The notes under the pieces were generated by a model. That model saw only the letters and a list, made by a program, of their open reading frames with translations. It searched no databases and had not been told where the DNA came from. Both the position numbers and the translations under genes were made by a program. This document shows, piece by piece, positions 1-5,404 of a stretch of DNA of 6,474 nucleotides (position 1 is its first letter; every line of letters starts with the position of its first letter). The DNA is from an uncultured Oscillibacter sp. Lineage in GTDB: Bacteria > Bacillota > Clostridia > Oscillospirales > Oscillospiraceae. The stretch spans positions 1 to 6,474 of the forward strand of contig CAMMCS010000112.1 of assembly GCA_946494635.1 (NCBI GenBank). The letters are read 5' to 3'.

Positions 1-23
1 GCCCTCCGGCAGACAGCTTTGTT

Positions 24-52
24 ACAATACCAAATCTTTCCCCGCTTGTCAA
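24..52 (-). promoter_or_regulatory. Leftward sigma-A-type promoter for a gene beyond the left edge
   Basis: Read on the minus strand, there is a perfect TTGACA -35 box (47-52), a 17-base spacer and a TATTGT -10 box (24-29). A TG one base upstream of the -10 makes it an extended -10. Transcription would start near position 17. A GGAGGG ribosome binding site (minus strand, 2-7) follows at the very edge, so a start codon should lie within a few bases outside the window. The promoter lies just beyond the putP terminator, so the outside gene appears to be a separate transcription unit. The boxes are seen directly; activity is inferred. Confidence 0.7.
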
Positions 53-71
53 GACCAAACTGCAAATTTTT

Positions 72-103
72 CAAAAAAATCTCCGTGCGCATGGCGCACG
101 GAG
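72..103 (-). terminator. Intrinsic terminator of putP
   Basis: A perfect 10-bp GC-rich stem (81-90 with 94-103) closes a 3-base loop. On the minus strand it is followed at once by A and seven T residues (73-79). It lies 28 bases past the putP stop codon, the right distance and orientation to end the putP transcript. The + strand side lacks a T run, so it should act leftward only. Confidence 0.92.
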
Positions 104-131
104 ATCAGACGGGGCGTCGGGTTTACTTGGA

Positions 132-1655
132 TCACATGGTTTTGACTTCGTCAAAGAGCCGTTCTGTTTCCGCATCCGGCTTTTCGGTGGCGAGGCTCAC
201 GGCCACAATGACGATCGAGGATACCAGGAACGCGGGCAGCAGCTCGTAGATGGCAAACACGCCGCCCATGGGCGCAATGAGATATTTCCAGATGAATACC
301 ATCGCGCCGCCGGAGATCATGCCAGCCAGGGCGCCCCACTTGTTGGATCGTTTCCAGAACAGCGCGAACAGCACCACCGGCCCAAAGGACGCTCCAAACC
401 CTGCCCACGCAAAGGAGACCACCCGGAACACGGAGCTGTCGGGATCCCGCGCCAGGAACATTGCCACCAGAGAGACCACGATCATCGTCCCCCGGGCTAC
501 AATCATTCCCTGTTTCGATGTAAATTTCACGCCAAAGAACTCCACAAACAGGTTCTGGGAGACAGAGGACGATGCCGCCAGCAGCTGGGAGTCCGCCGTG
601 GACATGGTCGCCGCCAGAATTCCCGCCAGGATCACGCCGGCAAGCAGCGCCGCGGCGATGCCATGGGTGCTCAGCAGGCTGGAAATCCGCACAATGATCG
701 TTTCAGAGTCCTCCAGATGCTCCAGCGTATTGTTGGCTGTCATGGCGTTGCCCACCATGCCGATGAACACGGCCACGGCCATGGAAATCACCACCCAGCT
801 GGTAGCCACCCGGCGGGAGAGCTTCAGCTTCTTCTCCTCCTCAATGGCCATAAAGCGCAGCAGGATGTGAGGCATGCCAAAATATCCCAGTCCCCAGGCC
901 AACAGCGAGCAGATCGTCAGCAGACTGTAGGGGCTTTCCCCGCCTGTGACAGGATCGTGAATCTTGCTCAGGGAGAGGTACCCCGCCAGGGACTGGGCAT
1001 TGGTCAGCACAGCGTCCATGCCGCCTGCCTGGCTTACGGCAAACGCCAGCACGATCAGGAGCGCCACCGTCATAATAATCGACTGCACCAGATCCGTAAA
1101 GCTGGCCGCCAGGAAGCCGCCTGTCACGGTATAGATCACGATTACCGCACCGCTGATGACCATTGCCGTGACGTAATCCGTGCTGAAAAGGCTGGCAAAC
1201 AGCTTGCCGCAGGCGGAGAAGCCGGAGGCAAGATATGGGATAAAGAACACGATGATGACCACCGCGGCAATGGCGGAGAGCAGGTTCCGCTCATCCTTCC
1301 AGCGCTTGGAGAAGAACTGGGGGACCGTGATGGCGCCCAGATGCTGGGAGTAAAGACGAATTCGCCGGGCCACAATCAGCCAGTTCAGATAGGTGCCGAT
1401 GGCCAGGCCAATGGCTGTCCAGCTGGCCTCTGCCAGGCCGCTGAGATAGGCTACGCCAGGCAGCCCCATCAGCAGCCAGGAGGACATGTCGCTGGCCTCC
1501 GCGCTCATGGCGGTGACGAAGGGGCCCAGCTTCCGGCCGCCCAGATAGAAGTCGTCCACGGAGCTGTTCATCTTGGCACACCAGATTCCGATTCCCAGCA
1601 TTGCCAGCAAATAAACCACAATCGAAATACAGATGCAGAGCTGTGCTGTTGTCAT
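132..1655 (-). CDS. putP: Sodium/proline symporter family protein (SSS family, PutP)
   Basis: A 507-residue polytopic membrane protein, close to the roughly 500 residues usual for PutP, which imports L-proline with Na+. The PutP signatures are clear. SAEASDMSSWLLMGLPG (residues 51-67) matches the segment with the Na+-site aspartate (Asp56 here, Asp55 in E. coli). WGLGYFGMPHILLRFMA (254-270) is the PutP-type loop. ATMSTADSQLL (349-359) carries the Ser-Thr pair (352-353) equivalent to the Na2-site residues of E. coli PutP. The C-terminus is short and hydrophilic. I chose the ATG at 1655 because AGGAG lies seven bases upstream and the protein then begins like PutP, with the first membrane segment at about residue 6. 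The frame stays open upstream to 1898, but that part is not PutP-like and covers the likely promoter. It appears monocistronic, with no putA in view. Uptake of another compound by this SSS member cannot be excluded. Confidence 0.93.
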   Translation of the reverse strand: MTTAQLCICISIVVYLLAMLGIGIWCAKMNSSVDDFYLGGRKLGPFVTAMSAEASDMSSWLLMGLPGVAYLSGLAEASWTAIGLAIGTYLNWLIVARRIRLYSQHLGAITVPQFFSKRWKDERNLLSAIAAVVIIVFFIPYLASGFSACGKLFASLFSTDYVTAMVISGAVIVIYTVTGGFLAASFTDLVQSIIMTVALLIVLAFAVSQAGGMDAVLTNAQSLAGYLSLSKIHDPVTGGESPYSLLTICSLLAWGLGYFGMPHILLRFMAIEEEKKLKLSRRVATSWVVISMAVAVFIGMVGNAMTANNTLEHLEDSETIIVRISSLLSTHGIAAALLAGVILAGILAATMSTADSQLLAASSSVSQNLFVEFFGVKFTSKQGMIVARGTMIVVSLVAMFLARDPDSSVFRVVSFAWAGFGASFGPVVLFALFWKRSNKWGALAGMISGGAMVFIWKYLIAPMGGVFAIYELLPAFLVSSIVIVAVSLATEKPDAETERLFDEVKTM

Positions 1656-1698
1656 ATTCTCTCTCCTTATCATTCTCCATGTCGTTAATATGTTGTTA

Positions 1699-1726
1699 AT
1701 CATACCACATTTTCCCTGAAAAGCAA
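1699..1726 (-). promoter_or_regulatory. Probable putP promoter (extended -10)
   Basis: On the minus strand, TTGCTT (1721-1726) is followed after 16 bases by TATGAT (1699-1704), with a TG one base upstream of the -10. Transcription would start near 1692, giving a leader of about 37 bases before the ATG at 1655. Two GTTAAT copies on the + strand (1684-1689 and 1695-1700) are 11 bases apart, about one helical turn, and straddle the start site. They could bind a regulator or be chance in an AT-rich patch. The -35 matches the consensus at three of six positions, so the extended -10 carries much of the call. Confidence 0.55.
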
Positions 1727-1790
1727 CCTCAAATGTCCGGCTCAGCGTATTTTTTGAAAGCCCCAATTCGATTTCGTGTTCTCGGCTGGA

Positions 1791-1846
1791 CCAATGCCTT
1801 GTGCTGCCATGGGAAAAAGCAGCGCAGGAGCACAACGTGGAATTGG
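1791..1846 (+). other. Imperfect hairpin with competing pairing partner
   Basis: The core is a 7-bp stem, TTGTGCT (1799-1805) with AGCACAA (1829-1835). It is extended outward by CC with GG (1797-1798 with 1839-1840) and CCAAT with ATTGG (1791-1795 with 1842-1846). The strand GAATTGGG (1840-1847) can instead pair with CCCAATTC at 1762-1769. If the region is transcribed rightward toward the terminator at 1897-1928, these alternatives could form exclusive structures. I see no convincing rightward promoter upstream, so function is unproven. Confidence 0.35.
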
Positions 1847-1896
1847 GAGTCCGTAGAAGATGTTTTAACAGAATAAGAAAGAAGAAATTTACCCCC

Positions 1897-1928
1897 AAGG
1901 GACAGCCGAGAAATCGACTGTCCTTTTT
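1897..1928 (+). terminator. Orphan rightward intrinsic terminator
   Basis: GGACAG (1900-1905) pairs with CTGTCC (1918-1923). One C/A mismatch follows, then an inner CGA/TCG stem closes a GAAA tetraloop (1910-1913). Five T residues (1924-1928) follow, and two A residues before the stem could pair with them. It is a typical rightward intrinsic terminator, yet no rightward gene ends upstream of it in this window. It may be left from a lost gene or end a small untranslated RNA. Confidence 0.75.
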
Positions 1929-1960
1929 CTATGCCGACAGGCAGAAAGGAGCGACCAGCT

Positions 1961-2011
1961 ATGACGAAACCAAGAGAGAAAACTCGCAAGGAATTGACTT
2001 TCAAGACTTGA
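1961..2011 (+). CDS. 16-codon mini-ORF, possible 5' remnant of a lost gene
   Basis: An ATG at 1961 is preceded by AGAAAGGAG (1943-1951) about nine bases upstream, a good ribosome binding site. The peptide is MTKPREKTRKELTFKT, basic and hydrophilic, and stops at TGA. After the stop, another frame continues for about 30 codons with an aromatic-rich stretch, so a frameshifted gene start is possible. I do not recognise the family. It lies just past an intrinsic terminator, the usual position for the first gene of a separate unit, but I see no clear promoter. It may be untranslated. Confidence 0.25.
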   Translation: MTKPREKTRKELTFKT

Positions 2012-2165
2012 GGTGGGGGAATCATATGCCCCAGATGAATATTTCTACATCGGCTTCTGGATTTTAGTCCCCGGGAACGCAAAAGGGAATTGGGAGTTTT
2101 GAAAAGATCCGCAGGATTTGTCCGCTGGGTCGCAGGTTCTGCAAGATTTTTCGCACATTCTTTGC

Positions 2166-2194
2166 TTTTCATTTTCCGTCAGTGCTGTTATAAT
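2166..2194 (+). promoter_or_regulatory. dapF promoter with extended -10
   Basis: A consensus TATAAT (2189-2194) has a TG one base upstream, forming an extended -10. TTTTCA (2166-2171) lies 17 bases upstream and matches four of six -35 positions. Transcription would start near 2201, leaving a leader of about 20 bases that is filled by the ribosome binding site. That leaves no room for a lysine riboswitch or other leader control. Confidence 0.75.
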
Positions 2195-2220
2195 AAAGCA
2201 CAACATAAGGGGGCGACAGT

Positions 2221-3066
2221 TTGAAATTCTGCAAAATGAACGGCGCCGGGAATGATTTTATCATCCTGAACAATCTGGAAGAGCATCTCCCCGTGGAGCA
2301 GCTGCCGCAGATCGCCAGAACGCTGTGTGAGCGCCGAATGTCCATCGGCGCCGACGGACTGATGGTGGTGGACGCATCTGCCCAGGGCGGGGACTATCGG
2401 ATGCTGTTTTACAATTCAGACGGGAGTATCGGCGAAATGTGCGGCAACGGCGCCCGCTGCATCTGCCGGTACGGCTATGAAAACGGCCTGGCCGGCGAGA
2501 CCCAGACCGTGGAAACCACGGCGGGCATTGTCACCGGGCAGCGGATCGACCGGCGGCTTTACCGCATCCGCCTCAATGATCCCACCACCGTGCGGCTGGA
2601 CTGCCCGGTGGAGGTGGACGGCGTGGTCTATGACTGCTCCTATGTGGAGCTGGGCAACCCCGGTCTCCCGCATGCGGTAGTGCCCTACGCCAATCTCCGC
2701 CAGGCGGACGAGAATGAGCTGCGGGAGCTGGGCCGGGCCATCCGCTGGAACAAGGTCTTTCCCAAGGGGGCCAATGTAAACTTCTATGAGATCGTCGGTG
2801 AGGACCACATTTTTGAGCGCACCTTTGAGCGGGGCGTGGAGGACTTTACCTATGCCTGCGGCACCGGCACCGGGTCAGTGGTGGCCGTTCTGACCCTCCA
2901 GGGCAAGGTATCCGGCCATAACGTCCAAGCGGACATGACCGGCGGGCGGCTGGTGATCGACGCGGAGCGGATTCACTCCCGCATCGCAAGCCTCTACCTG
3001 ACCGGCCCCACCAATGTGGTCTGCAGGGGCGAGGTCACGGACGAGGACCTGAAGATTGGAATGTAA
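2221..3066 (+). CDS. dapF: Diaminopimelate epimerase
   Basis: This 281-residue cytoplasmic enzyme interconverts LL- and meso-diaminopimelate, the step that supplies meso-DAP for lysine and peptidoglycan. The family runs to about 275 residues. The start (MKFCKMNGAGNDF) and both catalytic-cysteine motifs are present: MCGNGARC at 73-80 (Cys74) and ACGTGTGS at 212-219 (Cys213), the latter after the substrate-binding ERGVED at 203-208. Asn185 in GANVNF is also in place. The start is TTG at 2221, supported by AAGGGGG seven bases upstream and by alignment to the family N-terminus. An internal ATG at 2236 would remove conserved residues. The usual GNPH motif reads GNPGLPH here (145-151), a three-residue insertion next to the active site. 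No other lysine-pathway gene is nearby. The symporter 53 bases downstream is on the same strand with no terminator between, so co-transcription is likely. Confidence 0.93.
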   Translation: MKFCKMNGAGNDFIILNNLEEHLPVEQLPQIARTLCERRMSIGADGLMVVDASAQGGDYRMLFYNSDGSIGEMCGNGARCICRYGYENGLAGETQTVETTAGIVTGQRIDRRLYRIRLNDPTTVRLDCPVEVDGVVYDCSYVELGNPGLPHAVVPYANLRQADENELRELGRAIRWNKVFPKGANVNFYEIVGEDHIFERTFERGVEDFTYACGTGTGSVVAVLTLQGKVSGHNVQADMTGGRLVIDAERIHSRIASLYLTGPTNVVCRGEVTDEDLKIGM

Positions 3067-3119
3067 GGCCGGCAGGCCATACAGATAGCAGCCAAAAACT
3101 TGTATCAGGAGGAGAGAAA

Positions 3120-4415
3120 ATGAGTACGCAGCTGAACAAAAAGTCCGTTGCCCGAAACTACGCCTTCCTGGCCGTCATGCTGGGGTCCATGGTCTTGGGC
3201 TCCATTGTGGGCTGGATTTTCCCCCAGGAGCTGGACGCGGAGGGGAACGTAGCGGCCGCCGGCGCAACCGTGCTGGAGCCTTTGGGCACGTTGTTCCTGA
3301 ACATGATGTTCTGCATCGTGGTCCCGATGGTGTTCTCGTCCATCGCAGGGTCTGTTGCCACGATGAGAAGCCGCAAACGGGCCGGTAAGATCATGGGCAC
3401 CACCGTGCTGACCTTCGTGATCACCGGCGCCATTGCCGCGGTGATCATGATTGTCATTATGAAGATCATCCCCCCTGTGCTGGAGCCCTGGAGCAACCTG
3501 ACGGAGGGCGTGGTGGAAAATCCCATCTCCATCCCAGACCTGATCGTGAACTTCTTCACGGTGGGTGATTTCTCCGCCCTGCTCAGCCGCAGCGCCATGC
3601 TGCCCCTGATTGTGTTCTCCATCCTCTTTGGCTTCGGCGTAAACCTGGGACCCGGGCCTGACAGCCTGATTGCCAAATTCCTTGTCAGCCTGTCCGATGC
3701 CATGATGAAAGTGGTGCAGCTGGTCACCTATTACGCCCCCATCGCCTTCTTCGGCTTCTTCGCCAACCTGGTGGCCACCTATGGCCCCCAGATCACCGCC
3801 GACTACGGCCGGGCCCTGGTGGTCTACTATCCCCTGTGCTTCATTTACATCTTTACCGCCTTCCCCCTGTTCGCCTGGTTCGGCGGCGGCAAGGGCGCGG
3901 TGAAGGAGATGTTCCGCCACATTGCCCGGCCGGCTATCACCTCCCTGGGCACCTGCTCTTCTGTGGCTACCATTCCTACCAACATGGAGGAAGCCGAGGC
4001 CACCGGCATCTCCAAGGATGTCAGCGAGATCGTGATTCCCCTGGGTGCCACCATGCATATGGACGGATCCTGCTTCTCCTGCATTTTGAAGATTGTCTTC
4101 CTCTTCGGCGTGTTTGGAAAGCCCTTTGACAGCGTCGGTGACATGACCCTGATGGTGCTGGTGGCGGTGCTTTCCTCTGTGGGTATGTCCGGCGTGCCCG
4201 GCGGCGGCTACATCGGCGAGTTCATCATGTGCTCCGTGTTCTTCCCGGATCAGATGGCCGTGGCCTATCCCATCGCCATCACCATCGGCAACCTGGTGGA
4301 TCCCCCCGCCACCATGATCAACTCCTCCGGCGACTATGTGATTTCCTATGTGGTGTCCCGGTTCGTGGACGGCAAGGACTGGTTCCAGAAGGTCCTGGCC
4401 AGCCGGAAGGCGTAA
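3120..4415 (+). CDS. DAACS-family amino acid/cation symporter, possibly for a neutral amino acid
   Basis: A 431-residue membrane carrier of the dicarboxylate/amino acid:cation symporter family (GltPh, GltP, SstT, EAAT), with the usual eight helices and two re-entrant hairpins. The HP1 region holds CSSVATIPTNMEEAEATGIS (279-298). The TM7 signature reads HMDGS (313-317) where GltPh has NMDGT. HP2 holds SGVPGGGYIGE (357-367), and TM8 holds VDPPATMINSSGD (393-405). By alignment with GltPh TM8, Asp394, Thr398, Asn401 and Asp405 are kept, but the arginine that grips the side-chain carboxylate of Asp/Glu is Ala397. This argues against an acidic substrate and for a neutral one such as serine or threonine. 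The convergent serine dehydratase operon agrees but proves nothing. AGGAGGAGAG directly precedes the ATG. The gene follows dapF by 53 bases, probably on the same transcript. Family assignment is firm; the substrate is inference. Confidence 0.9.
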   Translation: MSTQLNKKSVARNYAFLAVMLGSMVLGSIVGWIFPQELDAEGNVAAAGATVLEPLGTLFLNMMFCIVVPMVFSSIAGSVATMRSRKRAGKIMGTTVLTFVITGAIAAVIMIVIMKIIPPVLEPWSNLTEGVVENPISIPDLIVNFFTVGDFSALLSRSAMLPLIVFSILFGFGVNLGPGPDSLIAKFLVSLSDAMMKVVQLVTYYAPIAFFGFFANLVATYGPQITADYGRALVVYYPLCFIYIFTAFPLFAWFGGGKGAVKEMFRHIARPAITSLGTCSSVATIPTNMEEAEATGISKDVSEIVIPLGATMHMDGSCFSCILKIVFLFGVFGKPFDSVGDMTLMVLVAVLSSVGMSGVPGGGYIGEFIMCSVFFPDQMAVAYPIAITIGNLVDPPATMINSSGDYVISYVVSRFVDGKDWFQKVLASRKA

Positions 4416-4424
4416 AGCCAAAAG

Positions 4425-4442
4425 GCATCCGTCTTCGGATGC
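4425..4442 (+). other. Small hairpin just after the symporter stop codon
   Basis: GCATCCG (4425-4431) pairs with CGGATGC (4436-4442) around a four-base loop, nine bases past the stop codon. No T run follows, so it is at best a weak terminator. It may protect the 3' end of the dapF-symporter mRNA or act with the larger hairpin downstream. Confidence 0.5.
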
Positions 4443-4456
4443 GTGATGAAGCCAAG

Positions 4457-4490
4457 CAGCGAGGCCCTGCCAGACGGCAGGGCCTCGCTG
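4457..4490. terminator. Strong hairpin between convergent genes, likely bidirectional terminator
   Basis: A perfect 15-bp stem (4457-4471 with 4476-4490) closes the loop AGAC. It lies 41 bases past the symporter stop and 13 bases past the sdaAA stop, exactly between convergent units. Neither side has a real T run: TTCCTGTT follows on the + strand and CTTGGCTTC on the minus strand. It may stop transcription weakly, act with a factor, or protect the 3' ends of both mRNAs. The structure is certain; the terminator role is inferred from stem strength and position. Confidence 0.7.
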
Positions 4491-4503
4491 TTCCTGTTGG
4501 CCT

Positions 4504-5403
4504 TCATTCGGCTGCGCCGGCCGTGGTCTGCCGGGTCTTCTCCAGCCTCTCCCGGACGCTCTGCCCGAAGGGGGTCGCGGCCAGCCCGCCCAGGGCCGTC
4601 TCCCGGAACTCCACCGGCAGCCGGCGGCCCACATCCCCCATGCAGTCAATCACCTGATCCACTGGCACCCGGCTCTCGATGCCCGCCAGGGCCATATCCG
4701 CGGCGGATACGGCGTCCACCGCGCCGATGACATTGCGCTTCACACAGGGGATCTCCACCAGCCCCGCCACCGGATCGCACACCAGGCCCATCAGGTTTTT
4801 CAGCGCCATGGCCACAGCATGGCCGATCTGCTCCGCAGTTCCGCCCCGCAGCGCCGTCAGGGCCCCCGCTGCCATGGCCGCAGCCGAGCCGATCTCCGCC
4901 TGGCACCCGCCGGCCGCGCCGGAGATGGAGGCCCGGTAGCCGATCACCGCCCCGATGCCGGCGGCCACATACAGCGCCTGAACAATCTGCCGCTCATCCA
5001 CACTGCCCCGCCGGAAGAGGGGGACCAGAACCGCCGGCAGCACGCCGCAGCTCCCCGCCGTGGGGGCTGCCACGATCCGGTTCATGCAGGCGTTGGACTC
5101 CGCCACGCACAGGGCCGTGGCGATGACCTCCTGGAGATAAGGGCCGCAGAAGCTCTCTGCCCGGGCCGCGTAGTCCCACATTTTCTGGGCGTCGCCCCCC
5201 ACCAGCCCGCTGACGGAGCGCCGCTCCGCCCGGTAGGTATCCACAGACTCCAGCATGGCCCGCCAGGCAGCCCGCATTTTCTCAAAGGACGCCTCTGCCG
5301 TCACCTGGCGCTCCTCCACATCAGTGTCCCGCACCACCTGCCAGAAGGGCTTCTGCTCCGTCCGGGCCTTATCAAAAATCTCCTCCATGGAGTCCAGCGC
5401 CAT
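4504..5403 (-). CDS. sdaAA: L-serine dehydratase, iron-sulfur dependent, alpha subunit
   Basis: The 299-residue catalytic chain of the two-subunit [4Fe-4S] L-serine dehydratase, which deaminates L-serine to pyruvate and ammonia in the cytoplasm. B. subtilis SdaAA is about 300 residues. The substrate motif PTAGSCG is at 114-120, after SNACMNRIVAA. The three cluster cysteines are Cys167 (GGCQAEIGSA), Cys209 and Cys220 (CDPVAGLVEIPC). Their spacings of 42 and 11 residues equal those of the ligands in the single-chain bacterial enzyme. I chose the ATG at 5403: it gives the family N-terminus (MALDSMEEIF), and GGAGGAGGA sits a few bases upstream inside the end of sdaAB. A longer start at 5448 would overlap sdaAB by 44 bases and add a 15-residue extension that is not part of the family. 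It lies one base after sdaAB, so translational coupling and a matched subunit ratio are likely. Confidence 0.95.
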   Translation of the reverse strand: MALDSMEEIFDKARTEQKPFWQVVRDTDVEERQVTAEASFEKMRAAWRAMLESVDTYRAERRSVSGLVGGDAQKMWDYAARAESFCGPYLQEVIATALCVAESNACMNRIVAAPTAGSCGVLPAVLVPLFRRGSVDERQIVQALYVAAGIGAVIGYRASISGAAGGCQAEIGSAAAMAAGALTALRGGTAEQIGHAVAMALKNLMGLVCDPVAGLVEIPCVKRNVIGAVDAVSAADMALAGIESRVPVDQVIDCMGDVGRRLPVEFRETALGGLAATPFGQSVRERLEKTRQTTAGAAE

Positions 5404-5404
5404 G

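Larger units (their letters stand above)
1839..2097. repeat. 12-base direct repeat flanking the remnant segment
   Basis: GGAATTGGGAGT occurs at 1839-1850 and again at 2086-2097, with 235 bases between the copies. Its core is also present inverted as CCCAATTC at 1762-1769. The pair brackets the orphan terminator and the mini-ORF. Direct repeats of this length can be target duplications or the edges of a deletion, but 12 bases is short and nothing inside identifies an element. Confidence 0.4.
1731..2165. other. Noncoding segment, probably a decayed remnant
   Basis: I find no credible gene here. Open frames on both strands lack family resemblance, membrane segments or consistent start signals. 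The segment is visibly AT-richer than the flanking genes, and its codon use is unlike theirs. What can be seen: an imperfect hairpin at 1791-1846, a rightward intrinsic terminator at 1897-1928, a 16-codon mini-ORF with a ribosome binding site at 1961-2011, and a 12-base direct repeat at 1839-1850 and 2086-2097. A frame at about 2000-2103 encodes an aromatic-rich stretch (DEYFYIGFW) but has no start codon. A terminator with no gene before it and a mini-ORF that stops early suggest the remains of an inserted element or deleted genes. That origin is inference; I recognise no transposase, integrase or relaxase fragment. Confidence 0.5.

Noticed and set aside
663..1688. 341-codon open frame on the + strand opposite putP
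   Set aside because: It is rich in Gln, His and Gly and lacks any motif, and it is explained as the antisense of a clear PutP gene.
1656..1898. 81-codon upstream extension of the putP reading frame
   Set aside because: It would cover the likely promoter and ribosome binding site, it is not PutP-like, and the ATG at 1655 gives the family-typical N-terminus and length.
1801..2067. 88-codon + strand frame in the noncoding segment
   Set aside because: It reads straight through a clear intrinsic terminator and lacks a ribosome binding site and any family resemblance.
2111..2152. Imperfect repeat GCAGGATTTGTC / GCAAGATTTTTC upstream of the dapF promoter
   Set aside because: Two mismatches in 12 bases, 30 bases apart in low-complexity sequence, is too weak to call an operator.
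1729..2172. 147-codon minus-strand frame across the noncoding segment
   Set aside because: It has no recognisable domain or ribosome binding site, overlaps the structured elements and reads like random translation.
3067..3078. Hairpin GGCC-GGCA-GGCC right after dapF as a terminator
   Set aside because: The stem is only four base pairs and no T run follows, so read-through into the symporter is more likely.
3105..4649. 514-codon open frame on the minus strand opposite the symporter
   Set aside because: It is rich in His, Gly and Asp repeats produced by the complement of a GC-rich membrane protein gene, has no family resemblance, and runs through both hairpins into sdaAA.
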